A program made the position numbers and the translations under genes. 64,000 nucleotides of DNA from Zymoseptoria tritici IPO323 (Eukaryota; Ascomycota; Dothideomycetes; Mycosphaerellales; Mycosphaerellaceae), in NCBI RefSeq assembly GCF_000219625.1, contig NC_018214.1:1612001-1676000 (forward strand). Direction: 5' to 3'. The notes under the pieces were generated by a model, which saw only the letters and a program-made list of their open reading frames with translations, was not told the DNA's origin and did no database searches. Shown one piece after another: positions 10,874 to 22,474 of the stretch. Each line of letters starts with the position of its first letter. Position 1 is the stretch's first letter.

Positions 10874-11382
10874 TCAGTTCTGCAAAATCATCTTGACCAT
10901 ATCCATGTAGTTCAGCTCCCCCGAACTGGTATCCACCGCCTTCAACAACTCATCCACCTCATCATCGCTCATCTTCTCGCCCAAATTCGTGAGGATGTAT
11001 CGGAATTGTCCAACGCCGATGAAGCCCGTGAGGTCCTTGTCGAAGACCTGGAATCCGCGGCAGTACTCTTCGGGTTCGCCGGGGTCGCGGAAGCCGCCTG
11101 GGCGGTTGAGGACGCGGGTGAAGTTGTCAAAGTCGACTGAGTGAGGGGCGGGTTAGTGGTTGTTCGAGATGCGAGACTTCTGGTCTGCATTGAGGATCGC
11201 AGATACGTACAGTCTCCGCCGACTTGGTGCTCGAGGTCCTTGATCTCAGCGAGGGTGGGGTTTTGGCCGCACGCGCGAAGGAGGTCGCCGAGCGAATCGA
11301 TTGTGACGCGTCCGGTTCCGCGCTTGTCGAATAAGGAGAAGGCTTCCTTGAAGTTGGTGCTTTGCGCCTGAGAGTCGGCCAT
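10874..11382 (-). CDS. cdc4: essential myosin light chain Cdc4/Mlc1
   Basis: Exons 11382-11211 and 11136-10874 give 144 aa, close to the 141 aa of fission yeast Cdc4. The sequence matches Cdc4 block by block: [90 protein letters not shown]. The EF-hand loops are degenerate, as in other essential light chains, so most should not bind calcium. Cdc4/Mlc1 binds IQ motifs of class II and V myosins and is needed for the actomyosin ring and septation. The intron (11210-11137) has a GTACGT donor and joins the Phe codon in GDFDFDNF. Confidence 0.93.
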
Positions 11383-12345
11383 GGCTGATTAGTGTTGTGC
11401 TCGTGTGTGTGTGGTGATGCGCGTGGAGTTTGCGGGTGCTGAGGATTGTTATGCGCGTGCCGGCGTGAAGTGGGGTGGTGGAGAGGGGTATTGAATGTGT
11501 GTGTGTCGATATGTGTCTGTCGATCAAGAAAGAGGGAGGAGAGGTCGAGAACACGCGGTGTTGTTCTGGCTTCTGTTGGGGCAGGAGAAGCACAAAGTAA
11601 GCAGTGGAGTTGCCGATTCAGGTGAACCCACAACAGAAAGTCTCCTTCTTGTTGTGATCTTGTCCGCCAGCTTTCTCTTTTGCTCTCAATACGGCTTCCG
11701 ATGTATGCAGATACATTGCGTATCTCTCCCCTGCCTTCTCTTCCACCAACACACACGCATATCCTCATCCTCTTCCTCCCTCGCGGCAAGGACAAAAGCG
11801 CGGCAAAAGCTGAACGGACAGGACGCGGCGATCGTCGCACGGGGGGGGACGTACCATTGTACCTGTTAGGGCGGAAGTCTGTTTTCTCGTGCAGTGGTGA
11901 AAAGGCTGTTGGTGCTGTGGTTTCGTGGGAATGCGAATGGTGCGTTTGAGAAATGCGAGTTAATGCGATGTTCAAAGAAAGAGAAGGTCGAACGGTCGCG
12001 GGCAACAGAAAGTCGTTGTGTTTCAAGGGCCACGGGCGCTGAGACCGCTGCAGCGCCCGTGGGACGCGACCGGGATTCTCCTCCGGTTGCTATGGCAGAT
12101 TATGGCCGCGCTAAGAAAGGAGACAATTCATGCCGATTCTTTGTGAACTGCGATCGATAGCGTGGACGATTGAAAAGGAGTGTTATTATTACTTGTCGAT
12201 GCTCGACAGATTTGGTGCTGCGCTGGGATATCAACACAGCACAAAAACATCGACCTTCGTTCGGCCGGTATATACGAAATTCGTCGCGAGGGTATCTTTC
12301 TCTTCCAAAACATACCAGAACGCCGTCCATGCACAACAAGACCGC
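11383..12345. other. intergenic, no gene seen
   Basis: Contains the cdc4 upstream region (G/T-rich on the + strand near 11400-11530) and the region beyond the next gene's stop. No coding sequence recognised. Confidence 0.5.
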
Positions 12346-13740
12346 TCATCCCCTCGAAAGACCGTCTCGATAATCGAAAATACCATTGTCGAAGTCATCC
12401 TCATCAACAAATCCGTCCTCCTCCCCAGCACATTCGTCATCGCCCTCAACCTCCACCTTCGTTCCTAGCGCTTCCTGTGCCTGCCGAATCATGTCTTTCA
12501 TCCGTTGCTCCATACTGCTCATACTCTTTTCCACCGCACGATCTTGCTTCGCCTGACGTTTTGCGAATCGCTCTGCTTCGGGACTCATGTGAACCGCTGA
12601 AGGTCCAAAATAGCCAGAACTCCTCGGGGAAGCCATAGATGCGCGGCGTGAACTATCATTTCGTGGCGGACTATCATACGGTGTCGATGCATGTGATGCT
12701 TTGGATGATCGATGGATGGCAGACGGAGCTAGAGTTCGCCGGCTGGATGCGCGTGATGCCGAGTTTCGTGGAGGAGCGAGACTGCTGCGAGGTTGATGGA
12801 AGTTGCTGGACGCTCTGGGTTGACGCTTGACGGCGCTTGGAGGAGGAGACGCTTCGGGATCCGGGTTGCCAACCATGACCCAACTCTCGCGATCCGTCTG
12901 GCGACGCTTGTTAGGAGGCCGCACTGGTGCCGCGGACGTGAATGACTGCGTAAAGGAAGGACTGTCCTGTTCGAAATCTCCGAGAAACTCCTCGGCCTGC
13001 CAGCTACCAGGTATCGGTGTGGCCAGGTGTGAATCGTCTCTCGCGGGCGAGGCCTGATTTGAAACACCATATCTTCGACCTCCACCCGCTGAGAACCCTC
13101 GAAAGACCGTACTCCCGAAGCTGAACACTTTCCCAACAAGTCCTATCGCGCCTATTGCCAGCCCCGTCCATGTTTTCTGGGGCATCTCCTTCCCTGATAT
13201 TGCTGTTCGCCCGGCACCATTCCTCTCCCTTGCGAGTGGCCCAAAAATGGGCGCGCAATCCTTGCCCACGAATCGATTCATCTCTTCCTTTGGATCGTCC
13301 CTCAGCTGTGTGCGAAAGTCGTGCTCGTCATGATGTTGGTCGGGGAGCTGGGAAGAAGTATGCAACAGCGATGGTGTATCGAAGCCGTTGGCCAGCCGGT
13401 ATCGTTCATTTACCAAATCCAACCCCTGAGGGTCACACTCGGCACTCCCATATAATTTATCGCTCGGCGTAGGACATTGTTGCGCCCAGCTGGGTGTTCC
13501 ACTCCATCGTGAAGCCTGTTGCGTGCGAGGTATTTGCTGTTGCTGCTGGTAGGTTTGATTCCCAGCAGAGTCGGGACGCTGTCGCTTTCGCGAGTTGCCA
13601 GCGGAGAAGTAGTCGGTAGGATTGGCAAAAGCTGGACTGATGGCAGTCGAGGCGGGAGACTTTGGCGGTTGGAAGAGAGGTGCATTATTCCGGGATGGTG
13701 TGGCGGAGGAGTGCTGCCAGGCCCATGGTGAGACGGCCAT
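12346..13740 (-). CDS. conserved fungal protein of unknown function, 464 aa
   Basis: An intronless frame; the first in-frame ATG is at 13740 (MAVSPWAWQH). The protein is mostly disordered: a Q/P/S-rich N-terminus with a basic RKRQRP motif (51-56) that could be a nuclear localisation signal, and a Ser/Arg/Pro-rich middle. The only ordered-looking part is residues 191-224 (WTGLAIGAIGLVGKVFSF, then FRGFSAGGGRRYG), a glycine-rich hydrophobic segment. A charged helical segment follows near 405-440 (EAERFAKRQAKQDRAVEKSM), then an acidic C-terminus. The pattern suggests a nuclear or membrane-associated regulator, but no known domain is recognised and no function is assigned. Confidence 0.75.
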   Translation of the reverse strand: MAVSPWAWQHSSATPSRNNAPLFQPPKSPASTAISPAFANPTDYFSAGNSRKRQRPDSAGNQTYQQQQQIPRTQQASRWSGTPSWAQQCPTPSDKLYGSAECDPQGLDLVNERYRLANGFDTPSLLHTSSQLPDQHHDEHDFRTQLRDDPKEEMNRFVGKDCAPIFGPLARERNGAGRTAISGKEMPQKTWTGLAIGAIGLVGKVFSFGSTVFRGFSAGGGRRYGVSNQASPARDDSHLATPIPGSWQAEEFLGDFEQDSPSFTQSFTSAAPVRPPNKRRQTDRESWVMVGNPDPEASPPPSAVKRQPRASSNFHQPRSSLAPPRNSASRASSRRTLAPSAIHRSSKASHASTPYDSPPRNDSSRRASMASPRSSGYFGPSAVHMSPEAERFAKRQAKQDRAVEKSMSSMEQRMKDMIRQAQEALGTKVEVEGDDECAGEEDGFVDEDDFDNGIFDYRDGLSRG

Positions 13741-14944
13741 GGTGGGAGGCGGTGGTCGCGTGAGATGTGGTTTATGAGGATCGTTCGGGAGTGGTTGGTT
13801 GAGCGAGAGTCTGGCGAAGCAAAGACAGTGCGGTGCGGTGCGCGAATGGCTCACATGTTTCGGGTGGTGGTATTCCTGGTTGTGGTATTATTGATCGATG
13901 AAGTAGAAGCTCGTCACCGACGTCTCGAAACGAGTGTTGCCTCGTGCAAGCTTGAACCTTGTCTGCTGTTTGGATGTTTTGTCGATCCCTCCTCGGCAAT
14001 CGTCGGGGATGGAACGGCTCACCTACATTAAGGCTCAAGCTCTCCAGGGTCCGAATGTGAGATGATGCAGGTGAGATCTCGAAAGCTCAGATCTCTCTGA
14101 TCAAAGCATGGACTTCCACCTTCACCACCGACATCATCACAGCGTGAAGATCCGTGAAGAACGACTGGTCGGCGAGTCGGCTTCCAGGAGATTCTCATCG
14201 CGTTCCCTTCCAATCTATTTGAAAGCTCACGTGGATCAGCAACTGCTGTACATGGACGACTCAAAGGAGATCAATTCCTGAACGAGTACACAAAACACAA
14301 AACCTCAGGCAAAGAGTGCCACGCGAGGAGACCGGCAGTCTAGAGACGTCTGTTTTCTCCACTACCACGGTAATGATATTGCGAGGCAAAGCTTGGCTTG
14401 GTAGCATCGTTCCAGCAGATCCAAAAGGTACCTTAGGGCAATCACGACCACTCTTCAATCAAGCTGTACATCAGCGTTTCGTGCCACAGCCTTGAGACAC
14501 CAGACCCAGTACGCGAATAGGCGCCGAACAAGACAAGATGACCATCCCGCAATACCTTATTACGGGGCACGTCTTCCTTTCATCACCATTCGGGCAAGTC
14601 ATGCCTCACAGCACATGGAATATACCTCAAGCCGAGGCAAAAGCAGCCGACGGTTCACTATTTGGACTAGAAGAGCTCATGATCACGGTTCCTGGAGGTA
14701 ATAAACCGGGGAAAGGCGCCTCCTCTTTGCCTTCACAAGTATATCCATCTTCCACAGCCTCCTCCCGCCGTGTTTGACATTTGTATCATCCCTTCGACCA
14801 GGAAGAGTTGTTCCACGCGTCCGGAGAATCAATACCCCCTCCCCCACCTTGCTTTCCAATTAGCCGCCTCCTACTGGCTGAGGATCCGCCTGCCCTGTAC
14901 GAATACAGTATCCCAAACGTGACTCCCTGGAAACAGCTCCGATC
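13741..14944. other. intergenic, no gene seen
   Basis: Divergent region between the unknown gene (minus strand) and the aminotransferase. A 79-codon ATG frame at 14538-14777 shows no domain or secretion signal and is not annotated. Confidence 0.5.
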
Positions 14945-16322
14945 ATGACTTCCGCTTCTTCTTCTCCCACCGACCGACTCCAACAGATCCAAGGCCAAAT
15001 GTCTACCGCCGCCACCACCACCGCTTTCACCAACGAGATCTGTCCTCAGGCTCCCGAAGATGCTCTCTTCGGACTTATGGCCGCCTACCGCGCGGATAGC
15101 GACTCGAAGAAGGTAGACTTGGGCATTGGAGCTTACCGTGATGACAACGCGAAGCCTTGGGTATTGCCTGTGGTCAAGCAGGTGAGGAAAAGGGCTGAAT
15201 ATACACATCGGAGCAACACTATACTAACAAGACCCCCACCAGGCCGACGAAATCATCCGAAACGATCCCAACCTCAACCACGAATACCTCCCAATCGCCG
15301 GTCTCCCCGAATTCACATCTGCCTCCCAAAAGCTAGTCTTGGGCAAGGACTCTGCGGCGATCAAAGAGAAGCGTGCCATTTCCCTCCAGACCATCTCCGG
15401 CACAGGAGCCTGCCATTTGGGAGCTCTGTTCCTCGCCAAATTCTACACACCTTCCAGCAACGCCTCGATCTATGTGAGCAACCCAACCTGGGCAAACCAC
15501 AACCAGATCTTCGGCAATGTTGGCATCTCCGTCAAGACATACCCATACTTCTCCAAGCAGACCAAGGGCCTGGATTTCGACGGCATGATCAACGGTCTCC
15601 AATCGGCACCAGAAGGCAGCATCATCCTCCTCCACGCCTGCGCACACAACCCGACTGGAGTTGACCCGACTCAAGAACAATGGAAGAAGATCGCTCAAGT
15701 TATCAAATCCCGCAAACAGTTCCCCTTCTTCGACACAGCCTACCAGGGTTTCGCCTCGGGCTCTCTCGAAAAGGACGCCTGGGCTATCCAGTACTTTGTC
15801 TCGCAAGGCTTCGAACTCCTCGTGGCGCAATCATACGCCAAGAACTTCGGTCTCTACGGTGAGCGCGCTGGGTGCTTCCACTTCGTCGCCGCACCCGGCC
15901 AAGGCTCAGCGGAGACCACAACCCGTGTCGGCTCCCAGCTCGCCATTCTTCAACGCTCCGAGATCTCCAACCCACCCGCCTACGGAGCTCGCATTGCATC
16001 GCTGGTGCTGAACGATGCCAAGCTGTTTGCGCAGTGGGAGGAGGACCTCCGCACTATGTCTGGTCGTATCATCGAGATGCGCAAGACATTGCGGGAGAAG
16101 CTCGAGAAGGCCGGCACACCGGGAACCTGGAACCACATTACGGATCAGATTGGCATGTTCAGTTTTACGGGTCTGGATCCCGAGCAAGTAGCCAAGTTGC
16201 AGAAGGAGTACCACATCTATATGACGAAGAATGGACGGATTAGTATGGCGGGGTTGAATACGAAGAATATTGACTATTTCGCGGAGTCGGTGGATGCGGT
16301 GGTGAAGGCGAGTGCGAAGTAG
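14945..16322 (+). CDS. aspartate aminotransferase (PLP-dependent class I)
   Basis: Exons 14945-15181 and 15243-16322 give 438 aa. It catalyses L-aspartate + 2-oxoglutarate to oxaloacetate + L-glutamate. Family blocks are clear: VDLGIGAYRDDNAKPWVLPVV, YLPIAGLPEF, SGTGACHLGA, SNPTWANH, HACAHNPTGVDP, and SYAKNFGLYGERAG with the PLP-binding lysine at about residue 279. The intron follows VVKQ and re-enters at ADEIIRNDPNLNHEYL, as in relatives. The first ATG gives a 26-residue Ser/Gln-rich extension (MTSASSSPTD) without the basic amphipathic character of a mitochondrial presequence; a second in-frame ATG at 14999 would give a standard cytosolic length. The cytosolic isoform is favoured. Confidence 0.93.
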
Positions 16323-16640
16323 ACGGTTGGATAGAGGAGAGCTGAAGAAGACTTGGATAGAGGTGATTATGATTGGAGATCGATACTTGGACACGAGAGG
16401 CGAGTTTGGCATAAACGGGGCTTGGGTGTGGTAGATTCGGTACAGCAAAAGTAGGGAGGAACGAGGAGTAGCAGCACAGCATGGTCTGATTGAATAGCTG
16501 ATGGCAGTGGAGGAGGATACTTGGTTACATGGGCAGCACCTACACATCACCTTCCTCTCACGTTCAATTCGTGTCCGGGATTCTGCTTCGAATCTCCCCC
16601 CTTTTGCATATATAATGCCCCTTTCTGCCTCCACTCTCCA
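16323..16640. other. short convergent intergenic
   Basis: 3' flanks of the aminotransferase and the SNARE gene; nothing else seen. Confidence 0.6.
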
Positions 16641-17729
16641 TTAAAACACCAAATCCCAAACCACCAGCACCCCACAAAACACCACCGTTCCATAAAACAC
16701 CGCCTGCGCTGTACTCTTCCTCTCACTCGCCCTCTTCAACTCCTTATTCCCCTTGCCCAAATTCTCCGTCGTCAGATAAGAGTCCGCGACCAATTGTTCA
16801 ATATGCTCGCTCTGCTGGGCGAGGTTGGCATGCAGGGTTGAATGCAGTTCGCTGATTTCAAGGATGGATTTCTCGGCGCCTTGGATGGAGCTGAGTTGGG
16901 TGTTGTAGTGGTTCAGGAGGTCGTTGTTTTCCGAGGCGAAGAGGAGGGTTTGTTCGGGGGTTAGGTTCAGAGAGCTCGTGGCGTCGGAGGAGAGGGATGG
17001 GTCGGAGGTGAAGTCGGCGGATTGGCGGGTATTTTTCTTGATGTTGCCGTTCATGTCGCCAGTATCTCCTGTTCCGAGGTCTGTGCTGTTGGGTATTCCG
17101 CTTTCGACGCGTGCTCGTGCGAGGACGCTCTTGCCTTTCTCGACCTCTCGCCGTAGTCTTGCGTCCATCATTTCGGATTGTAGTCTTCCCACTCTCTCCA
17201 ACGCTCCTCGAAGGAAGACCACCACGCTCTCCCTCACAGCCTCCAACGTCTTCCTCTCTCCCTCCTCTAGATGTTCCTCCGGCGACAATGCCGTCTGTGC
17301 GCCGCCAGCAGCCCATCGTCCCAATCCTCCTAGTCCCGTCTTTGCGCGTTTCGATAATGCGACGGAACTCGCCGTCTGCGACTTGACCTGACTCGCCTGA
17401 TGGAGATTCGATATCGCAGAATGTAAGCTCCTCAGCAGCGACTTGGAGTGCGCGTCGATCGAGTCGCGGTCGCCAGTCGTGAGGGATTGATGTGCATGCT
17501 TTTGGTTGGCAGCGTTGGCAGGGAGACGTCTTCGGGAGGGTTGTACGGCGGAGAGATAGGCGGGTCGAATGGAGAGGAGTTCGCGGTGGAGGTCGGTGAT
17601 GCGGGCGTTTATGCTGTAGGCTTCTTGCAGGAAGGAGTTGAGGGTTTGGAGGTTGTAGTCTTTGTGGAGGATTGGCGGAACGTTGTGTTTTTGAAGGCAG
17701 AGGTTGAAGTCGGGGGTTATGTCCGTCAT
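16641..17729 (-). CDS. UFE1: ER t-SNARE, syntaxin 18/Ufe1 family
   Basis: An intronless 362-aa frame from ATG 17729. The N-terminus (MTDITPDFNLCLQKHN) matches the syntaxin-18 N-terminal domain. The middle is helical and charged. The SNARE helix lies at about 270-330 (EKSILEISELHSTLHANLAQ, then EHIEQLVADSYLTTENLGKGN), and a single C-terminal transmembrane segment (VFYGTVVFCGVLVVWDLVF) ends the protein, giving tail-anchored topology. Ufe1/syntaxin 18 is the ER Q-SNARE for COPI-dependent retrograde Golgi-to-ER fusion with Sec20 and Use1. Length and architecture fit; the sequence is divergent, as is usual in this family. Confidence 0.82.
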   Translation of the reverse strand: MTDITPDFNLCLQKHNVPPILHKDYNLQTLNSFLQEAYSINARITDLHRELLSIRPAYLSAVQPSRRRLPANAANQKHAHQSLTTGDRDSIDAHSKSLLRSLHSAISNLHQASQVKSQTASSVALSKRAKTGLGGLGRWAAGGAQTALSPEEHLEEGERKTLEAVRESVVVFLRGALERVGRLQSEMMDARLRREVEKGKSVLARARVESGIPNSTDLGTGDTGDMNGNIKKNTRQSADFTSDPSLSSDATSSLNLTPEQTLLFASENNDLLNHYNTQLSSIQGAEKSILEISELHSTLHANLAQQSEHIEQLVADSYLTTENLGKGNKELKRASERKSTAQAVFYGTVVFCGVLVVWDLVF

Positions 17730-18267
17730 GGTGCGTTATCGAGGGCGAGTCAATTGACCTGGCATGGGCATTGTTGATACAGTATGCGGGATCTTGAAAT
17801 GTGGTCGCGATGAGGTCCAAGAGGTCAAGGTCTGGCTGATCTTCGGGCCAATTGTTGGCTGCTCAGTGCTGCCAGGCTTCGACTCTGACCGCAGACTTGT
17901 CTGACTTCCTTTTCCTTTCCGCTCACCTTACACAAATGTCAGACGTATATCGTCCGGAATCACAGTTGCTCATGACCTTTGCAGGTGATTGTTAGGCTCA
18001 GTTCGACCATTCACATACGACTATGCGCATGTAGCATCACCCCACGGTAGGAGTACCTCCAGTTCTTCTCTCCACCTGTGCGATAGCGGCGCGGATCTCG
18101 GCCTTAAACAGAACGATACCGCTTGCCCGGATAGGCGGCACGCATATTGTGCGCCTGTTCTGTTTGAATGGAGACCTCGTTAAAGATGCATCGATTCGAT
18201 CCGTGTTCGCGATGTTCGCCTCTCTTTCTTCTCCTTCTCCACCCTTTCTTCATTCCCAGTATGAACC
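17730..18267. other. divergent intergenic between SNARE and MFS genes
   Basis: Probably holds both promoters; no coding sequence seen. Confidence 0.5.
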
Positions 18268-20036
18268 ATGAGCATCAACTACCTATCAAAAGCCGAGGCA
18301 GAACCAGCAAAGGGTGGCAACCTTGCCAGTACACGGATCCGATCGTCCAGTGAGAATGAAGTCCGGGAAGAAACAGAACAAGAAAGATCAAGACCAGGAT
18401 CCAGCACATCGAGCGACTTGAACGATACAACTACAGACATACAACATGGCGAGACAGAACCAGATCTTGAGGCTCCCCTCAGCAGAACGTCAACAGCACC
18501 TTTCTCCGTTTTCACCACTCCTCAGAAGCGATTCATCGTCTTCATGGTCTCCCTCGCCTCCTTCTTCTCTCCTTTGTCAGCAAACATCTATTTCCCGGCC
18601 TTGAACACGCTCTCGCGCGACTTCAACGTGTCGCCGTCGACCATGAACCTTACCCTGACGTCCTATATGATCTTTCAGGGCCTGGCTCCCACTCTATTCG
18701 GCGACCTTGCAGATATGGCAGGGCGACGCCCAGCTTACCTGATCGGGTTCGCCATCTATCTGGGCGCTTGCATCGGTATTGCTCTTTGCGATTCCTTTGC
18801 GGCGTTGCTGGTCTTGCGATGTTTGCAGTCGAGTGGGTCGAGTAGTACCATTGCGTTGGGATCGGGCGTGGTAGCGGACATTGCCACGAGTGCTGAGAGA
18901 GGGGTTTGGATGGGGTGGGCGACTTCAGGTCCGATGTACGAACATCTCTTGAGTCTCCTACGATGACTACGCTAACCTGTTCGCATAGGATCGCTCCAGC
19001 CCTCGCTCCTGTGCTGGGCGGACTGTTCACCGAGTTCCTCGGTTGGAGATGGATCTTCTGGTTCCTCGTCATCCTCACCTGCGCAGTCCTCGTCCCACTT
19101 GTCATGATCTTCCCAGAGACCGGCCGCAACGTTGTAGGCAACGGCTCCATCGCGCCTCAAGGCTGGAACATGTCGCTCCTCAACTACCTCCAGGTGAAAC
19201 GACAGCGCGGCAAGGTCGAATCCTCTCCTCCACCACCGACCTCTCTCAAGACGCGTCTCCGGTTCCCCAACCCTCTCAACTCCCTCCGTCTCCTCCTGGA
19301 AAAGGACGTTTCCCTTCTCCTGATCTACAACGCGCTTATCTACTCCTCTTTCTACTGCCTCATGTCATCCTTCCCACAACTTCTTTCCGACATCTACGGC
19401 TTCAACCCGCTCCAAATTGGCCTCTGCTTCCTACCTCTCGGCAGCGGAGCGTTCCTCGCGACATTCCTCAGCGGCCATATTCTTGACTGGAACTTCCGAC
19501 GCATCGCCACTCAACTCAACTGGCCCATCGTCAAAAACCGCAACGCCGACCTTGGTGCTTTTCCGATCGAGCGAGCAAGACTACAAATCACAGCGCCTTG
19601 TGTGTTCCTCGGCTCCGTGGCACTGATCGCCGTGGGATGGTGTCTTCACTATGAAGTCCCCCTCGCGGCACCTCTCGTGCTGAGTTTCATCCACGGACTA
19701 TTCATGACCGCCGCGTTCAACACACTGAGCGTGCTGCTCGTGGACCTATACCCGATGTCTCCAGCCACGGCGACGGCCGGTAACAATCTAGTGAGATGTC
19801 TTTTCGGGGCTGCAGCTACAGCGGTGATATTGGACGTGCTGAAAGCGATGGGAAGAGGCGGAGGCTTTACGTTCGTGGCGGGAGTGGTGATCTCCGGTAG
19901 TCCGGTGCTGTGGGTGTTGGAAAAGTGGGGTATGGGATGGAGAGTAGAGAGGAAGAAGAAGATACAGGCCAAGATAGAGACGAAGGCAGAAGCCAAAGAG
20001 TGTGAGAAAGTGGACGACAAGACGGGCGCGAGCTGA
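18268..20036 (+). CDS. MFS drug:H+ antiporter, DHA1 (Qdr-like)
   Basis: Exons 18268-18935 and 18989-20036 give 571 aa. A long acidic/Ser-rich cytosolic N-terminus precedes about 12 hydrophobic segments. TM1-2 carry FFSPLSANIYFPALNTLSRD and the loop 2-3 motif A is GDLADMAGRRPAYL. The antiporter motif C region in TM5 is rebuilt across the intron as SGPMIAPALAPVLGG, which fixes the donor at GTACGA (18936) rather than the nearer GTCCGA. WRWIFWFLVI and FPETGR follow. These features match the DHA1 family of fungal multidrug and polyamine antiporters, such as yeast Qdr1-3, at the plasma membrane. The substrate cannot be read from sequence. The C-terminal tail is Lys/Glu-rich. Confidence 0.9.
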
Positions 20037-20716
20037 GTAACTAGAGAAGAACCATCGACAGTAACATCTACAGATTGTTTGCGTTTTAGCGACCCTGCAT
20101 ATGAAGCGTTTTTCAAATCATGGAGGCCGCGCTCTGCCAGTGCTCGCCATGGGTACACCGAGAGATGAGAATTATGTGGATTATACGAGGTGGTTGGTTC
20201 TTTCGCAGAGCTGTATGCGGTAACCACGAGTCGTCAAACTATGCTACTCTCAGCCGAAAGCTTGGATGAGGGAAGAGCAGTGGCCACTTACTCCATGCCG
20301 GCCCGTCCATCGATCAGGCTCCACAGCAGCAGCGGGAAGTCGTCAAGATCGTATTTTCGTCAGTCGCGAGGTTTCGCTCTGGCTGTAGGGCGTCTACAGT
20401 GGCATCCATCTTCTGATAACACGTTGGTCCTGCTCAGTCCAGACAAGGAGGAATCGATAGTGCTCGCTCGTCACCGTGGCAAGTTTCTTGCTCTGACCAG
20501 GTCCGCATCTGCATTATCGACCAGACTACACTTCTCGTTTCGAGAGGTTTCGCTTGGGTGCAGCAGAACAAGAGCTCATTGTCCTGACCAGCAAACGCTT
20601 CCCACTCAGTCGCAGTGGAGGTGTCGAAGCGGACTTCTGTTCCGTCTACTGCTGGATCTTGGACCGATGAATTGGGCTTAGCTCTGCTGCGAATGAGATC
20701 AAGGCGTACTGTTTTC
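20037..20716. other. convergent intergenic, no gene seen
   Basis: 3' flanks of the MFS gene and the MOB gene. Open frames here do not show coding features. Confidence 0.5.
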
Positions 20717-22248
20717 TCAATCCGCAACACTCTTCCCCGCCTCGGCAGCGTCCCCTGCCTTAGCCTCTGGATCAGCGACAACCCCCGGAGCAGTTTCCAC
20801 CGACTCCTCATCTTCCACCTCCACAGCTTCGACTTTGATCTCCACGCCGGATGAGTTCCGCTCGGCTTCAGGTTCGGCTTCAACGACGGTGACATCGGCG
20901 TCTTCTTCATCTTCTGCCGGGTCAACCTGAGCCTTATTGTCGACAGGAGTTACTTCGATGATAGAGGGCTCCGATGCAGATTCGTTCTCCTGCTTCAAGG
21001 CCTTGTTAGAGACCTCCGTTTCGAATTCGGGAAATGCTTCCGGGGCGTTGCCGTGCTTTGGCTCGTCTTTCGCGTCGTCCTTGGTAAGACTTTCCGCGGT
21101 CACAGCGGTGATTTGACGATCGAGAGAGTGCTTGGTCTCGTCTTCGTCTTCGGCCTCTTCTTGAATCACAGTCGCTAGGGGAGCCATATTGCTCGGGATC
21201 CTGGTGTGTCTCTTTGTCGTATCTCCCCTTGACAGTCCTTTGCTCCCCGCCGACTCGCCCTTCCCTTCACTGCCCTCGGGCCGCAAAATCATCGGCGGTA
21301 GCGGAGCCCTCTCTTGCACCTGATCGTCCGTCGCCGGTCCACCCCCCTCCGCCTCTAACGGTATCGTGTAGTTCTCAGGCTGAATCATGCCATACTCGTC
21401 GCAGACCGTCTTGAAGAAGATGTACAATCCCGTCGACTCCTCCACTCTCCAAAACATGTCTCGATGCTGAAACCACGCGTGCGCATAAATGCGATACACC
21501 CGGCGGAAGATATTCGTAATCTCCTTCATTTGCTGCTGGAGCATCTTATCACTCCCTCCTCCTCCTACATTCCCCGAACCGAGACCTAAGCGCGAAGGAA
21601 ACATCTTACTGCTCGTCAGCGACGTGGCCGCCCAGTCGAGCGTGTGGCAGCAGTAGTCAATCGCGGAGCAACTCTTAGGAGGATCGTGGACGGCGCAGAG
21701 GTACTGCCATTCGGAGGCGCGCATTTCGGGACAGGTTGCGGGACTACATGGCGGGTCATCGGCGAAGAGGTGGACTATGATGGCGTTGGTCTTTTGGATC
21801 AGAAAGCGGGCGAGTTCGTAGAGCCAGATCTCTTTTGATGTGTTGGGCGGTGGATGGCTGAAGTCTCGCGCGAGGGAGGCGGTTATTGGGTGGACTGTCG
21901 TGGACGAGGGAGGATGCGTGTGGTGGTAGTGCAGAGCTTTGAGATGTTCGGTGAGTTGGAAGGCGGAGTCAATCTGGATGGTGGTATTAGAAGTGGTTGT
22001 GATATCTCTGGTTTTAAGGTGCCTACCTCTTGCAGCTCTACCAATGGCGGACCTTCTGCCATGTCTTCTCTCTTTGTTCCTGGCCGTATTCTCCTCCCAG
22101 CTCCCGCATCTATGCTGTTCGCGCCGAGTATGTTGGTGTTGTCCTCGTAGGATCCTAGGCCTGGAGAGGTCGGAGGCTCCTGTACCTCAGCCAGCGGAGG
22201 AGGCGAAGGTATCCGCGGTGACGAGGAAGGAGATGCAGGAGTCGCCAT
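20717..22248 (-). CDS. mob3: MOB4/phocein-type STRIPAK subunit (fungal MOB3)
   Basis: Exons 22248-22027 and 21973-20717 give 492 aa. After a Pro/Ser-rich start, RIRPGTKREDM (54-63) matches the phocein RNRPGTKAQDF signature. Exon 2 carries the Mob fold: HLKALHYHH, EIWLYELARFLIQKTN, the zinc-site cysteines of CSPATCPEMRASEWQYLC, AIDYCCHTLDWAATSLTSSK, and the histidine region RRVYRIYAHAWFQHRDMF. In Sordaria and Neurospora the phocein homologue MOB3 is a STRIPAK component needed for hyphal fusion and fruiting bodies. Here the Mob domain is followed by a long acidic, Glu/Asp/Val-rich tail of about 220 residues absent from animal MOB4. The gene is divergent from ZNG1. Confidence 0.88.
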
Positions 22249-22474
22249 GTTTGAACCAGTCCTCGAAGATACGTGCTACGAGGAGGTGGATGTAGCTTCG
22301 AAGCTTCGCTGGTGGACGTCGAGGGTTCCCCAGAGACGCAGGTACGAACGGCACGGCCCTGCCTCGACCGCCGGTAGTTCTACTGCAAAAAGGCACCTTG
22401 CGACTCTTCAATTCAGCATCAACTCTCCACTTCTTCCTTCTGACATAGATATATTGCCAGGAGGCGTTGAAAGC
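22249..22474. promoter_or_regulatory. compact divergent promoter, mob3/ZNG1
   Basis: The two start codons are 226 bp apart if ZNG1 starts at 22475. The ZNG1 frame stays open upstream to an ATG at 22247 that overlaps the mob3 start codon in the same CATG, which would leave no promoter; the downstream start is therefore preferred. Confidence 0.5.

Noticed and set aside
16858..17820. 320-codon frame overlapping the SNARE gene on the same strand
   Set aside because: Out-of-frame shadow rich in Arg/Pro; the overlapping Ufe1 frame has family motifs and a transmembrane tail.
22247..22474. Longer ZNG1 start at 22247
   Set aside because: It would share the CATG with the divergent mob3 start, and the extra 76 residues do not resemble the family.
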